From the NCBI GenBank assembly GCA_025934075.1, contig JAICYT010000007.1:1-39950 (forward strand): 39,950 bases of DNA, in the 5' to 3' direction. Each line of letters opens with the position of its first letter. Positions within the stretch are counted from its first letter, which is position 1. Below the pieces are notes generated by a model that was not told the DNA's origin, searched no databases, and saw only the letters and a program-made list of their open reading frames with translations. Shown here piece by piece: positions 26,801-34,413 of the stretch. The translations under genes were made by a program, and so were the position numbers. The DNA is from Gemmatimonadaceae bacterium (GTDB taxonomy: Bacteria > Gemmatimonadota > Gemmatimonadetes > Gemmatimonadales > Gemmatimonadaceae).

Positions 26801-27166
26801 CTCCGCCGGCAGATCCGAGCGAACGGACGAGATCGCGTCGCGGACTTCCTGCGACGCCACGTTCATGTCTTTGCCGAACAGGAACTCGATCATGATCATC
26901 GAGTAGCCGTCGTAGGCTTTTCCCATGATCCGCTTCACACCGGAGATCGAGCCGATCTGCTCCTCGACCGGCTTGAGTACTTCGCTCTCGACGACATCCG
27001 GCGAGGCACCCGGGTAGACGATACCCACCGTGAGGAACTGCGGCGTCACGTCGGGGAACTCGTCGGTCTTGAGCTTGAGCAATGCGAACAAGCCGAAGAT
27101 CACCAGCGCGACCATGGCCACGACGGTGATCAGCGGGCGCTTGATCGCGAAATCGGAAATGATCAT
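23879..27166 (-). CDS. RND multidrug efflux permease (HAE1/AcrB type) with extra membrane insertion
   Basis: A 1095-residue inner-membrane proton/drug antiporter, the pump of a tripartite efflux system. The N-terminal half has TM1 (12-30), the porter region with AISSVRSDLP, and the TM4 proton-relay pair Asp400-Asp401 (ILIDDAIVVREN). The C-terminal half has GIVAKNAILLIDFAKW, where the Lys is the other relay residue. Usual length is about 1040; the excess is at the central TM7, where residues about 550-600 add two hydrophobic stretches (552-570 and 577-594) before GTGFFPEDD. Its ATG overlaps the adaptor stop by 4 bases. It is the last gene of tetR-tolC-MFP-RND. It aligns almost residue for residue over the first 490 residues with the permease at 35526-38702. 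Confidence 0.95.
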   Translation of the reverse strand: MIISDFAIKRPLITVVAMVALVIFGLFALLKLKTDEFPDVTPQFLTVGIVYPGASPDVVESEVLKPVEEQIGSISGVKRIMGKAYDGYSMIMIEFLFGKDMNVASQEVRDAISSVRSDLPAEMKEPIIQKFNNTDRPIVSIAISSSVLSPAELTRIADPGITRELRAIPGVADVQIFGKVERELTVEVDPHKLQAANVSVAQVVQALEAQNLAAPVGRVNGELDERAIRLRGRLENPAEFENLVVADRNGALVRLGQVATIKDATEEPRTLAVYNKQEAIGIDVKKANGYSTTEVASKVRDRLAQIETTLPKGTTMDLVKDSGVRVTNAVKNVEEALVLGAVLTVLVVFLFLNSWRSTVITGVALPISVLASFIAVWAMGFKLETMSLLGLSLAIGILIDDAIVVRENIVRHVEMGKDHFTAAHDGTDEIGLAVAATTFSILAVFVPIGFMPGIGGQWFKPFALTIACSVAVSLFVSFSLDPMLSAYWPDPHKPPHMRGWITRQLDKFNAWFNRQAENYKHVIAWALDHRAAMVTIATLTFFASFLLPTRGLTGLAASLVGIAVVVFGLNTRRVHWTGRVAIVALGLVAFVVLPQQVKPLRTVGTGFFPEDDRAEFIMALETPPGSNLEYTRLKAQEAANIARSHPEVLYTYATLGNSATGGVDEGNIYVRTVPKGDRHVSIEQLAEQLRHETGRMSGATISVFTSDFNAGFKQIQLQLRGQDVAALSQAAEMVRAEVQKVPGAVDIGLSTKGQKPELEIDLNRGVAGALGLTVGQVAQSLRPAFAGIDAGYWIDPSGKSRKVTIRLTPESRQRASDLEQLPMMVVGPDGIPTTMPLGQVASIKSGVGPAIIDHLNRDPVVTVELNTSGRAPGDVTADIQSRLEKMQLPAGVRFTIGGDAESQAEVFGQIFSALGLAVLLMYLILVVQFGSFVDPVAILMSLPLSLIGVMVALAITGMTINIMSLIGVILLMGIVAKNAILLIDFAKWAREERGLPLRDALIEAGSIRLRPILMTTFALIAGMIPVALGRGEGAQFRAPLGVAVMGGVITSTFLTLLVIPTGYEILDEWRQTFSRWVGRKPKQMTAEHPIPATGD

Positions 27167-28299
27167 GGCTTCCTCATCGTGTCCTGCGGTGCACTCACCT
27201 TGATCGGCGTCTTCTCGGAGATGCCGCGCGCGGCGCCGAGAAGGATCGTATCACCGGGCGTCACACCTTTTCGAATTTCCACCGTTTCCGTCGCTGCGTC
27301 GCGAATTCCCAATTCGACTTCTGTCTTCTCGACGACCCCATTCTTGATTCGCATGACGAACGGATGCAGCTCACGTTCGTCGACCGCCGCGGTGGGCACC
27401 ACCGGCGCGGAACGCACCTCGCTCGCGACATGGCCGTCAGCGAACAACCCGCCGACCAGCACTCCACCGGCGTTCGGCAGCGATGCGATGATGCGGACCT
27501 GTCGCGTTGCCGGATCGGCCACGGGATTGATGCGCGTGATGCGTCCGGTGAATTGTCGTCCGGGATATCCATTCACGGAGAAGTCGACGGGAGCGCCGAT
27601 ACGAATCGCCGATAACTGGTCGGCGGGCACCGATGCCTCGAGCCGCATCGTTGCCGGATTCACGACCGTGAACATCAGCGCGCCAATCTGCACGATGTCG
27701 CCGGCGCTCACCTGTCGCGCGCTGACGATTCCCGCGAACGGCGCCTTCACGGTCGCTTTGCTCAGCTGCTTCTGAGCATTGGCCAACTGTGATTTCGCAT
27801 TCGCCAGCTGCGCCTCGGCCGCAGAATACTGATTGCGCGCGAGCTCGAGATCGCGCTCCGCGATCGCGCCTGCTTTGATCAGTGCTTCATTGCGCTCGAC
27901 CTGACGCTTGTTGACGTCGACTGTGCTCTGCGCGGTGGTCACCGCGGCGCGCGCCGATAACTCCGCTTCGCGCAATGCCGAATCGTCGATGCGAGCAAGC
28001 GTTTGCCCTTGCGCAACACGCTGGCCCTGCTCGGCGAGCGTTTGCAGCACGGCACCTGCGACTTCGGCGCGGACGGTCGCCTGCTCTTCGGGCTCCAGGG
28101 TTCCCGAGATCGCGGGACCCGAACGAATCTGTTGCGCGCGTACGATCGCAACGTTCTCCGGACCAACAAGCATGGCAGCCGGTGTCGTCGCCGCTTTCGT
28201 GTCACCCGCGCCCTTGCAGGCGGCAAGTGCTCCGAGCGCTAACACCAACATCGTCGTGGTGCCCTGGCGGATCACTTCGTGGTTCCTTCCCCAAATCAT
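27163..28299 (-). CDS. RND efflux membrane fusion (adaptor) lipoprotein
   Basis: A 378-residue periplasmic adaptor of the HlyD/AcrA type, linking the RND pump to the outer membrane channel. It has a lipoprotein-like signal ending LGALAAC with Cys28. It continues with a beta/lipoyl half (ISGTLEPEEQATVRAEVAGA), a coiled-coil hairpin at about 98-165 rich in Ala/Gln/Glu, the second lipoyl half (ATVKAPFAGIVSARQVSAGD) and beta-barrel/membrane-proximal domains. The ATG at 28299 overlaps the tolC-type stop by 4 bases. A frame extension to 28662 runs through the channel gene and is rejected. The stop overlaps the RND start by 4 bases. Confidence 0.93.
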   Translation of the reverse strand: MIWGRNHEVIRQGTTTMLVLALGALAACKGAGDTKAATTPAAMLVGPENVAIVRAQQIRSGPAISGTLEPEEQATVRAEVAGAVLQTLAEQGQRVAQGQTLARIDDSALREAELSARAAVTTAQSTVDVNKRQVERNEALIKAGAIAERDLELARNQYSAAEAQLANAKSQLANAQKQLSKATVKAPFAGIVSARQVSAGDIVQIGALMFTVVNPATMRLEASVPADQLSAIRIGAPVDFSVNGYPGRQFTGRITRINPVADPATRQVRIIASLPNAGGVLVGGLFADGHVASEVRSAPVVPTAAVDERELHPFVMRIKNGVVEKTEVELGIRDAATETVEIRKGVTPGDTILLGAARGISEKTPIKVSAPQDTMRKP

Positions 28300-29954
28300 G
28301 GTTGAATGCTCCCTGTGAACCCGCTCGTGCCGCCAGCGGCCTGTGGAGAACTTCCCGAACGTTGTTGTTGTGTTTGTTGCTGCTGTTGTTGCTGCTGCTG
28401 CTGCTGGACTGCACCGGCCGCGCCCTGCGTCGAGCTTGCTGCGCCAGTTCCTGATTGAAGTGGGAGGTCGCGCAGCAACGCGAGCCGCACTCGTGCGACG
28501 GCGAGATTGCGTGCCGCTTGCGCGCGGTTCGCTAACGCCTGCTCGAGCAGCAGCCGCGATTGTGCGAGATCTGTTTGCGTCGAGATCCCCTCGCGATAAC
28601 GAACCTGATCGATTGCATATGCGCGTTGCGCTTGATCTGCCGTGCCCCGGCTCGCGTCCCATGTCGCTTGCGCTTCCTCGAGCGAGTTGAGCGCGACGCG
28701 TGTATCGAGCGCGGCGAATTGGCGCGTTTGCTCTCGCTGCGCGCGCGCCTGCTGCAATCCCGCCTGCGCGATCAGCTGATCGCCTTTGATGCGGCCGCCG
28801 TCGAAAATCGGGAAGTTGGTCGATACGCCGACCGTCCAGTTGTTCACGCCTGCGCTCAGAGCCGGGAACACGTTGCTCGGGAAGTACAGACGTTGATAGT
28901 TCGACACGATCGCGAGCGACGGAATTCGCTCGGCGCGAGCGACGCGGACCTGCGCCTCCTGTGCGCGCACGGCCTCTTCGACGTCACGCATGGGCGCGCG
29001 GCTCGAAACCGCGGTGTCCGTCGACACGTTCGCCGCGATCGCCGGAAGCGTCGGGCCATTCGCGCCTTCGATGCCCGTCGTGAGCGAAAGCGCGTCATCG
29101 AGCGGCATGTTGAGCAATTGTTTGAGCCGCAGATACGCGACCTGACGATTCGCTCGAGCCTGAATCGCGACCGGTAGCTGGTTGTCATGCGTGACCTGCG
29201 CGCGAAGCAACTCGTACTCCGACGCATTGCCGACTTGCTTCGAGACTTTGGTCTGCGCCAGCACCGCTTCGGTTTCCGCAACCGACGAGTCGGCGATGGT
29301 AACGAGTTGATCGGCCAACGCGGCGTCGTAGTATGCGGACGTTACGTCGAGCGAAACCTGCGCACGCTGCGCCGCGACTTCGATGTTCGCCGAGCGAACC
29401 TGCGCCGCGGCGGCTTGATTCTGCGCGGAGATGCGACCGCCGGCGAACACGTTTTGCGAGAAACTCAAGCCGCCCGACCATTGGTTGGTCGCGCCGAAGC
29501 TGGTCTTGCTCAGATCGAAGCCGCCCGTGCTCGACTGCGTCTTGGTCGTGTCGGTCTTCGGCGCGCTCGACGACGCAAAGCCTGAAAACTGGGACTCGAG
29601 TGTTTTTGTATAGCCTGCCGTGGCGTTGAGCTGTGGCAGGTATTGGCTTCGCGCCTGGTATTGTTGTCCGGTCGCGCGCACGACGCCTGCTCGCGCGAGC
29701 TCGACGGTTTGGCTCTGCGCTTGTGCGATCTTGAGTGCGTCGTCGAGCGAGAGGTGGACCGTCGCGGCGGCGCGCGCTCCGGTCGTTGGTTGTTGCGCGC
29801 GCGCTGGCGCGACGGATCCAACGAGTAGCGTGGCGGCGGTGAAAGCCGTGACGGCGGCTCTGATGAACGGCGCGTCGAGTCTACGCGGCGCACCGCGAAC
29901 GGCGACAAAGGTCATGGTGGTGTCTGAAGAAAGTCTGTCGATGGACACGGTCAT
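28296..29954 (-). CDS. TolC-family outer membrane efflux channel
   Basis: A 552-residue outer membrane factor, the exit duct of the tripartite pump. A signal peptide ends near residue 53 (VAPARAQ), preceded by an unusually long N-terminal stretch. The two internal OEP repeats are clear: the first begins LSLDDALKIAQAQSQTVELA, with QNVFAGGRISAQNQAA; the second carries VGVSTNFPIFDGGRIKGDQL. Long Ala/Gln helices build the tunnel. The C terminus is unusual: eleven consecutive Gln (517-527), Thr, three Gln, then a Gly/Ser/Pro tail. Its ATG overlaps the tetR stop by 4 bases; a start 13 codons later (Met14) would shorten the odd N terminus but lose the overlap. Confidence 0.93.
   Translation of the reverse strand: MTVSIDRLSSDTTMTFVAVRGAPRRLDAPFIRAAVTAFTAATLLVGSVAPARAQQPTTGARAAATVHLSLDDALKIAQAQSQTVELARAGVVRATGQQYQARSQYLPQLNATAGYTKTLESQFSGFASSSAPKTDTTKTQSSTGGFDLSKTSFGATNQWSGGLSFSQNVFAGGRISAQNQAAAAQVRSANIEVAAQRAQVSLDVTSAYYDAALADQLVTIADSSVAETEAVLAQTKVSKQVGNASEYELLRAQVTHDNQLPVAIQARANRQVAYLRLKQLLNMPLDDALSLTTGIEGANGPTLPAIAANVSTDTAVSSRAPMRDVEEAVRAQEAQVRVARAERIPSLAIVSNYQRLYFPSNVFPALSAGVNNWTVGVSTNFPIFDGGRIKGDQLIAQAGLQQARAQREQTRQFAALDTRVALNSLEEAQATWDASRGTADQAQRAYAIDQVRYREGISTQTDLAQSRLLLEQALANRAQAARNLAVARVRLALLRDLPLQSGTGAASSTQGAAGAVQQQQQQQQQQQTQQQRSGSSPQAAGGTSGFTGSIQP
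28362..28406 (-). repeat. CAA/CAG trinucleotide repeat encoding poly-Gln
   Basis: Fifteen in-frame triplets, fourteen of them Gln codons (mixed CAA and CAG), sit near the 3' end of the channel gene. A single ACA (Thr) interrupts the run. Such tracts can change length by replication slippage. Confidence 0.85.
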
Positions 29955-30565
29955 TCTCCGGCAGCGGAGCGCATGACCGGCGCGCGGTATCTATTTGGGT
30001 CGACGCCCAGGGCGCGCATGAAAACCCGTACGTATCGTGCTGGCGCTTCTGATTCAGGCTGTGGGAATGCGGTCGGCATGACGTCGCGTGAGATCGCGTC
30101 GCCGATCATCGAGCTCATGAGCATGGCCACCGCGGTCGACGTGTCGGCGTCGTCAGCCGCGAGGCCCGTCGCCTGCAAACGCTGGGCGTATCCGCTCAAG
30201 ATGGCGCCGGCGCAGTTCGGCCCTTCGCAGATCAAGACCGCGGCGGCCGGTCGGTCCTCCATCTCTCCGAACGATGTGCGGATGATCGCCCGATTCTCGC
30301 GCAGGTGATGGAGTATGGCCGAGCACCACTCGGTCATTTCCCGTTCAGGATCGGCGGGAATGTCCGGGAGATCGGGGATCGGTGAGGCCGCCACGTGCGC
30401 ATGCATGAGCGCCTCGAACAGCGCGGCTTTGGAGCCGAACGTGCGGAACAAGGTGACTTCGTTGACGCCCGCCTCGATCGCGATGAGGCGCGTCGTCGCG
30501 CCGCGGAAGCCGTGCTGTGCGTAGACTTTCTTCGCGGCGTCGAGAATTCGGTCTCGGATGTCCAT
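29951..30565 (-). CDS. TetR/AcrR-family repressor of the efflux operon
   Basis: A 204-residue TetR-type regulator. Residues about 6-50 form the DNA-binding domain (ILDAAKKVYAQHGFRGATTR, then IAIEAGVNEVTLFRTFGSKA). The rest is a helical ligand-binding and dimerisation domain with two Cys (CEGPNC) in the middle, which could serve as a redox or metal contact; that is speculation. It is the first gene of the pump operon and its stop overlaps the channel gene start, so it is co-expressed with what it probably represses. An inverted repeat at 30599-30618 upstream is the likely operator. There is no good Shine-Dalgarno before the ATG. Confidence 0.93.
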   Translation of the reverse strand: MDIRDRILDAAKKVYAQHGFRGATTRLIAIEAGVNEVTLFRTFGSKAALFEALMHAHVAASPIPDLPDIPADPEREMTEWCSAILHHLRENRAIIRTSFGEMEDRPAAAVLICEGPNCAGAILSGYAQRLQATGLAADDADTSTAVAMLMSSMIGDAISRDVMPTAFPQPESEAPARYVRVFMRALGVDPNRYRAPVMRSAAGE

Positions 30566-30598
30566 GGGCGCGAAGGCTAGGGACTTCCCTGACGCGAT

Positions 30599-30618
30599 GC
30601 AAGTGGTTACTTACTTGC
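30599..30618. promoter_or_regulatory. Probable TetR operator
   Basis: GCAAGTGGTTACTTACTTGC has perfect 6-base ends (GCAAGT/ACTTGC) with an 8-base centre containing TTACTTAC. It lies 34-53 bases upstream of the tetR-type start, where autorepression would be expected. Promoter boxes around it are weak. Confidence 0.55.
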
Positions 30619-30661
30619 TCCATCTGTTTCTCCGCGACGCTCCCCAACAGACAGGAGCGCG

Positions 30662-32182
30662 TCAGCCCACGCCATGACGGCGCAGAACTTCAAGCACCGC
30701 ATCACTTACATCAGGCCTATCCGCGACTCGCGACGCGTTTGCTCCTTTGCCCAGCAACGCCTCGACCACTCCGGCGTAGTCGCCTGATGGAGCGCGCGGG
30801 CTATTCCTCGAACCATGAAGCGCCCAGTCCAGCGGCGTACCATTGAACGTGTGCTCGACCGCCTCGAGCGGCGCTCCACGCCCAATGAGCTCGCGCACGA
30901 GCTCCGCGTTGCCCAACCACGCGGCGAAATGAAGCGCCGTCGCGCCATCGGTGCGCTGCGCATCGACTGGCCAACCGACGGCCAACATGCGGCGTACGGC
31001 GCTCGTATTGTCGTCCTCGGCCGCGTCGACCACCGCGGCGAGTTCGTCGCTCGATAAACCGCGTGCGATCTCTGGTCGCCGCGCGATCAGATCGTCGACA
31101 ATTGTCTCGTCGCCGACAGTGCACGCCTGCACCAGCCGGAGTACGTCAGGGCTCCGCTCCATGAGGAGACGGAAAACGTCATCGTGCCCAAACGCCCGCG
31201 CGACGGCGTACGCCGTCTTTGCGCGGCCAAGTGTCCAGATGTAGATCGTGCCGCCGGCGCGTGCGTCCCTCATTGGGAAGTACTCCTCCGACACGCGCGT
31301 GCGAATTGAGGCTGGATCATCCCCGAGGTGACGACGGACTCGATCGACGTCGCCGAGCGCCGCCGTCATGAGAATGTCGGTGCGACAACCGCGCTCCACG
31401 AGAAAACGCGCGATGTCTTGTCGGCTGCCCACCATGTACTGAGCCGGCGTCGATTCATGATCGACGTCTCGCGCATCCATGTCCGCACCATGTGCCAGGA
31501 GATATTGCGCGATCTCGAGCGTGCTCGCGAAATGAAGGGGCGTCTGTCCGTCGCCACCGCGCGCGTGCACCCGATCAGGATTCGTGGTGACGAGTGCATC
31601 GAGTCGATCGAGCATACCCAAACGAGCCGCCGAATGCGCATCGATGCGCGCGCCCCGTTCGATGAGAAACGGAGCGAGCTCCGGGTCGCAAAGATCGAGT
31701 GCGCCAAAGCTCCCTGCCCACCAATGACTTCGTGCGTTGACGTCGGCACCGTGACGTAAGAGCAGATCGATCATCTCGCGATTTTGTCGATGAATCGCGG
31801 GACCGAGCACCGGCGCACCAAAATCTCCACCAGGCATTGGATCGTTCAGACACAACCGGAGCTCGCGATGCGTGCGCAACAACGCGGCGACTCGTGAGAC
31901 GTCGTCGGCGCGGACTGCCGCCGCAAGCGCCTCGAATGGATCGGCGCCGGCGGCGCGCGTCTCAACCTGCTCTTTGAGAGCGGACCAAGTCGCGAACCCG
32001 TACTCGCGTGCAATCACATGCTGCGCGTCCGCGAGGTTGTGCGCGGATGGTTCTTGCTTCGAGACGAACTCGCGAAAGCGACGAATCGCGTCGGGCTCGT
32101 GCTGCCGAACGTCATGCAGCAGCGCTTTCGCTTGCTTCTTGAGATGCTCGAGATTGGCCCGAGCGGGCAGGTCGCGAGACAC
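30662..32182 (-). CDS. Ankyrin-repeat protein
   Basis: A 506-residue protein of stacked ankyrin repeats, a scaffold for protein binding. Repeats are recognisable as MIDLLLRHGADVNAR, QTPLHFASTLEIAQYLLAHG, DIARFLVERGCR and ATALHFAAWLGNAELVRELI. The N-terminal 75 residues (LPARANLEHLKKQAKALLHD, then FATWSALKEQV) are a conserved helical leader I have seen on other bacterial ankyrin proteins. No signal peptide is present, so it is probably cytosolic. I chose the GTG at 32182 because AAGGAGG sits four bases upstream; the in-frame start at 32251 has no such site. A near-consensus promoter lies at 32312-32340. The partner is unknown. Confidence 0.85.
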   Translation of the reverse strand: MSRDLPARANLEHLKKQAKALLHDVRQHEPDAIRRFREFVSKQEPSAHNLADAQHVIAREYGFATWSALKEQVETRAAGADPFEALAAAVRADDVSRVAALLRTHRELRLCLNDPMPGGDFGAPVLGPAIHRQNREMIDLLLRHGADVNARSHWWAGSFGALDLCDPELAPFLIERGARIDAHSAARLGMLDRLDALVTTNPDRVHARGGDGQTPLHFASTLEIAQYLLAHGADMDARDVDHESTPAQYMVGSRQDIARFLVERGCRTDILMTAALGDVDRVRRHLGDDPASIRTRVSEEYFPMRDARAGGTIYIWTLGRAKTAYAVARAFGHDDVFRLLMERSPDVLRLVQACTVGDETIVDDLIARRPEIARGLSSDELAAVVDAAEDDNTSAVRRMLAVGWPVDAQRTDGATALHFAAWLGNAELVRELIGRGAPLEAVEHTFNGTPLDWALHGSRNSPRAPSGDYAGVVEALLGKGANASRVADRPDVSDAVLEVLRRHGVG

Positions 32183-32311
32183 GATGCCTCCTTCTGTACG
32201 CCCGGGGTCCGCTGCACAGGGCAGAAGGGGGTGAATGCTCGGCGTGATCAACGAGCGCAGGCGGGATCATCCCTATCCGCGGACGGGGCGCAACCTGCAT
32301 TGCGTCGTAGG

Positions 32312-32340
32312 ATTTTATGATCGACGCGATCCGCTGACAA
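32312..32340 (-). promoter_or_regulatory. Near-consensus housekeeping promoter of ankyrin gene
   Basis: On the minus strand TTGTCA (32335-32340, 5 of 6), a 17-base spacer and TAAAAT (32312-32317, 5 of 6). This gives a leader of about 120 bases before the GTG start at 32182. It is one of the best sigma-70-type promoters in the window. Confidence 0.65.
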
Positions 32341-32391
32341 GCGGGGGCGTCCGCGCGAGGCACCGCGATCCGGCTGAACCGCCGTCTAGTG

Positions 32392-32826
32392 CTACTCCCC
32401 CGGACGACGATGCGTGCGCCGCTCGAGCACGACTTCGTCCTGGACGATCATGAACCGAATCACTCGGTCGCGCGCTTCCGGAAATTGTTTGATGCGATCG
32501 CGGAAGCGATCATTCGAGACGATGCTCGCGCTCAGCTCTCTGGCAAAGGAAAGAATGAAATAATCGGCATCGGTGCCCGCCGGAGCCTGACGCACTTGTC
32601 CCGCGTCGATCAGCTGCTCGTATTGCTTGGGGTCGTCGATCGAATGCCGCAGCGCCGCGTCGGCAACGATGATCGGCTCGAATCCTTCCTCGCGGAGCTT
32701 GTCGCGAATCGCGATGATGTTCGTCACGCGCGGAGGTTCGCCTTCGACCGCGTATGCCACGTTCGATCCATCGACGAGAACGACGTTACTCGTTTCCTCA
32801 CGTCGAGGTTCTGATTGCACGCTCAT
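32392..32826 (-). CDS. NYN/Zc3h12a-like ribonuclease
   Basis: A 144-residue protein with a PIN/NYN-fold nuclease core like the RNase domain of Zc3h12a (Regnase-1). Acidic metal-binding positions are visible: Asp19 and Asn22 in VVLVDGSNVAYA, Asp88 in GTDADYFIL, and Asp106 and Asp110 in SNDRFRD. Length fits a stand-alone NYN domain. It has no signal peptide and should act on RNA in the cytosol. Its ATG overlaps the stop of the upstream lipoprotein gene by 4 bases, so the two are coupled, although the products belong in different compartments. No antitoxin-like partner with a DNA-binding motif is adjacent, so a toxin-antitoxin role is not supported. Confidence 0.75.
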   Translation of the reverse strand: MSVQSEPRREETSNVVLVDGSNVAYAVEGEPPRVTNIIAIRDKLREEGFEPIIVADAALRHSIDDPKQYEQLIDAGQVRQAPAGTDADYFILSFARELSASIVSNDRFRDRIKQFPEARDRVIRFMIVQDEVVLERRTHRRPGE

Positions 32827-33515
32827 GGAACGGTGTTCCTCCTCGTGCGTTTCGCCGCGAGCCTGGCGGCCAGCTTCGCGGCCGAATCCGCCGCCGCGAC
32901 CGAATCGGACACGGCCAATCTCACTTGCAAGGCGCGAGCGTGATTCAACTGCGTTGCCGCTCCATCTCGTGCCGTCGATAACAGCGCTTGTACATCCGGA
33001 TTTTCGGCAACCGCGGCGAGCTGACTGAGGTAGTCAGTCATGAACTGATAGCTGGCCACTTGCTGCCGCATGAACACACGATCGAGCGCGCGTCCCTCCG
33101 CGCGCAAGACCGTATCGGTCCGCGCTTGCAACGTTGCCGAGGCGGTTTGGGCAAGCGCTGGAGCGACCGGCATGAGGTGCAAGCGCTCCGACAGCGAATC
33201 GGCCGAGTGCTGAAGCTCCGCATGTTCGCGAGCGACTCCGGCGGCGAAGGCGCGCACGCTGTCGACATGCCAGCCCTCGAGCTCCACGTCGGCGGCGGCG
33301 ATCTGGCGCGAATTCATCACGCCTAGCAACGACAGGAGATTCGCGTCGCTCAGCCATCGGACGCGTGGCTTCGCACTCGCCGTATCTGGATTGACGTGAA
33401 CGGCGACGTCTCCCGCTGCTTCGTTCGTATCCATGTTCGAGGTAGAACAAGCAAGCCCGGCCGCCGCCACCGCGACCAGCAATGAGCTCATTCCTCTCGC
33501 GAAATGGTTGCGCAT
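32823..33515 (-). CDS. DUF4142-like lipoprotein
   Basis: A 230-residue exported helical protein. The chosen ATG gives a lipoprotein signal ending AAAGLAC with Cys23; AGGGAG lies 8 bases upstream. The mature part contains WLSDANLLSLLGVMNSRQIA, VRAFAAGVAREHAELQH and FMRQQVASYQFMTDYLSQLA, which follow the four-helix, ferritin-like layout of DUF4142 proteins (compare the clearer member at 33634-34308). The C terminus is Ala-rich with a basic end. Function of the family is unknown. The stop overlaps the RNase start by 4 bases. The longer frame to 33575 is rejected because the signal peptide starts here. Confidence 0.75.
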   Translation of the reverse strand: MRNHFARGMSSLLVAVAAAGLACSTSNMDTNEAAGDVAVHVNPDTASAKPRVRWLSDANLLSLLGVMNSRQIAAADVELEGWHVDSVRAFAAGVAREHAELQHSADSLSERLHLMPVAPALAQTASATLQARTDTVLRAEGRALDRVFMRQQVASYQFMTDYLSQLAAVAENPDVQALLSTARDGAATQLNHARALQVRLAVSDSVAAADSAAKLAARLAAKRTRRNTVP

Positions 33516-33553
33516 TTGGACATCTCCCTGAACGCCCGCCGGCGGCCTCGATA

Positions 33554-33589
33554 GAAAGAACGCCCGGGCTTTCACCCGAGCGTTCTTTC
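33554..33589 (-). terminator. Intrinsic terminator between the two DUF4142 genes
   Basis: GAAAGAACGCCCGGG pairs with CCCGAGCGTTCTTTC (one mismatch) around a 6-base loop. On the minus strand the descending arm reads GCGTTCTTTCTAT, giving the pyrimidine-rich end. It lies 44 bases after the stop at 33634. Confidence 0.7.
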
Positions 33590-33633
33590 AAGTAGCGCGC
33601 CCAACCGAACTGTCGCGGATGAGGCCGATCGAA

Positions 33634-34308
33634 TCAGGGCTTCTTTTTGGCGGAATCGCCTCCGGCCTTTGTGGAATCACTCGCCCCGGCGGCGGGTGCC
33701 GCATTCAGCTTGCCCTGAATGTCCTGCGCTTTGGTCAAATGCGCCTGAAGATTCGGAATCGCCTTGGTGATGAGGTCCTTGAGCTCAGCGTTTTGCGCGG
33801 CCCCTTCCGCGGTCTGAGCCGTCTGTATCACGGCTTGATGGTACGAGACCTCATGATCGATGTAGGCCTTGTCCCACGCCGAACCCTTCGGCATCGCGTT
33901 CAGACTGTCCTGCCAGTGCTGCGCCGCCATCTGACTCGTATCGCCCGCGGGCATTGCCGGCGTGACGTTCAACTTCTTCACCAAATCCTGGCCCATTTTC
34001 CGCAACGCGTGATGGTCGCGCATCATCATGCGGCCAAAGTCCTTAACGTCGGCACGTGTTCCTTTGGTCGACGCGACCTTCCCTGCGGCGCTATCAGCGG
34101 CGTTTGCCGCATCGAGTATCGCCGCGATGTTCGCATCGGTCAGCGCCGCTGGTGCCGGCGTCGTGGGAGCCGGCGTTGCCGCGGCGGCCGCCTTCGCGGC
34201 ACTGTCGGCGGCGGCCGTCGAGTCAGCTTTGTTGTCAGACTTTGCGCATGCTCCCGACAATACGCACGCGCCGACGAGAGCTGCGGCACGCGCAAGGCGA
34301 ATCGACAT
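33634..34308 (-). CDS. DUF4142 lipoprotein
   Basis: A 224-residue exported lipoprotein, with signal MSIRLARAAALVGACVLSGAC and Cys21. After an Ala/Thr/Pro-rich spacer (30-55) comes the DUF4142 helical bundle: LTDANIAAILDAANAADSAA, VKDFGRMMMRDHHALRKMGQ and DKAYIDHEVSYHQAVIQTAQ. His and Asp/Glu residues in these helices recall ferritin-like bundles; metal binding is a guess. The C terminus is Ser/Lys-rich (GGDSAKKKP). The start has GGAGG five bases upstream. A CRP-like palindrome lies about 105 bases upstream, between this gene and the divergent DUF1906 gene. The function of the family is not established. Confidence 0.88.
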   Translation of the reverse strand: MSIRLARAAALVGACVLSGACAKSDNKADSTAAADSAAKAAAAATPAPTTPAPAALTDANIAAILDAANAADSAAGKVASTKGTRADVKDFGRMMMRDHHALRKMGQDLVKKLNVTPAMPAGDTSQMAAQHWQDSLNAMPKGSAWDKAYIDHEVSYHQAVIQTAQTAEGAAQNAELKDLITKAIPNLQAHLTKAQDIQGKLNAAPAAGASDSTKAGGDSAKKKP

Positions 34309-34413
34309 ACGTTCCTCCGAACAGTTGTGAGACGGGCAGAATGTCGCTGGCTAGCCGTCGCGACTTTAGCAAAATCTGTACGAGCGGCGGCTGTTGCGTC
34401 GGCTAACACCGTG

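Noticed and set aside
28362..28406. Triplet repeat as a possible CRISPR or mobile element end
   Set aside because: It is an in-frame coding microsatellite without spacers or direct-repeat structure.
28300..28662. N-terminal extension of the adaptor gene
   Set aside because: It runs through the channel gene in another frame, is Arg/Ser-rich, and the lipoprotein signal plus ATGA overlap fix the start at 28299.
32392..32826. RNase as a PIN-type toxin of a toxin-antitoxin pair
   Set aside because: The coupled neighbour is an exported lipoprotein, not a DNA-binding antitoxin, and the fold fits NYN/Zc3h12a better than VapC.
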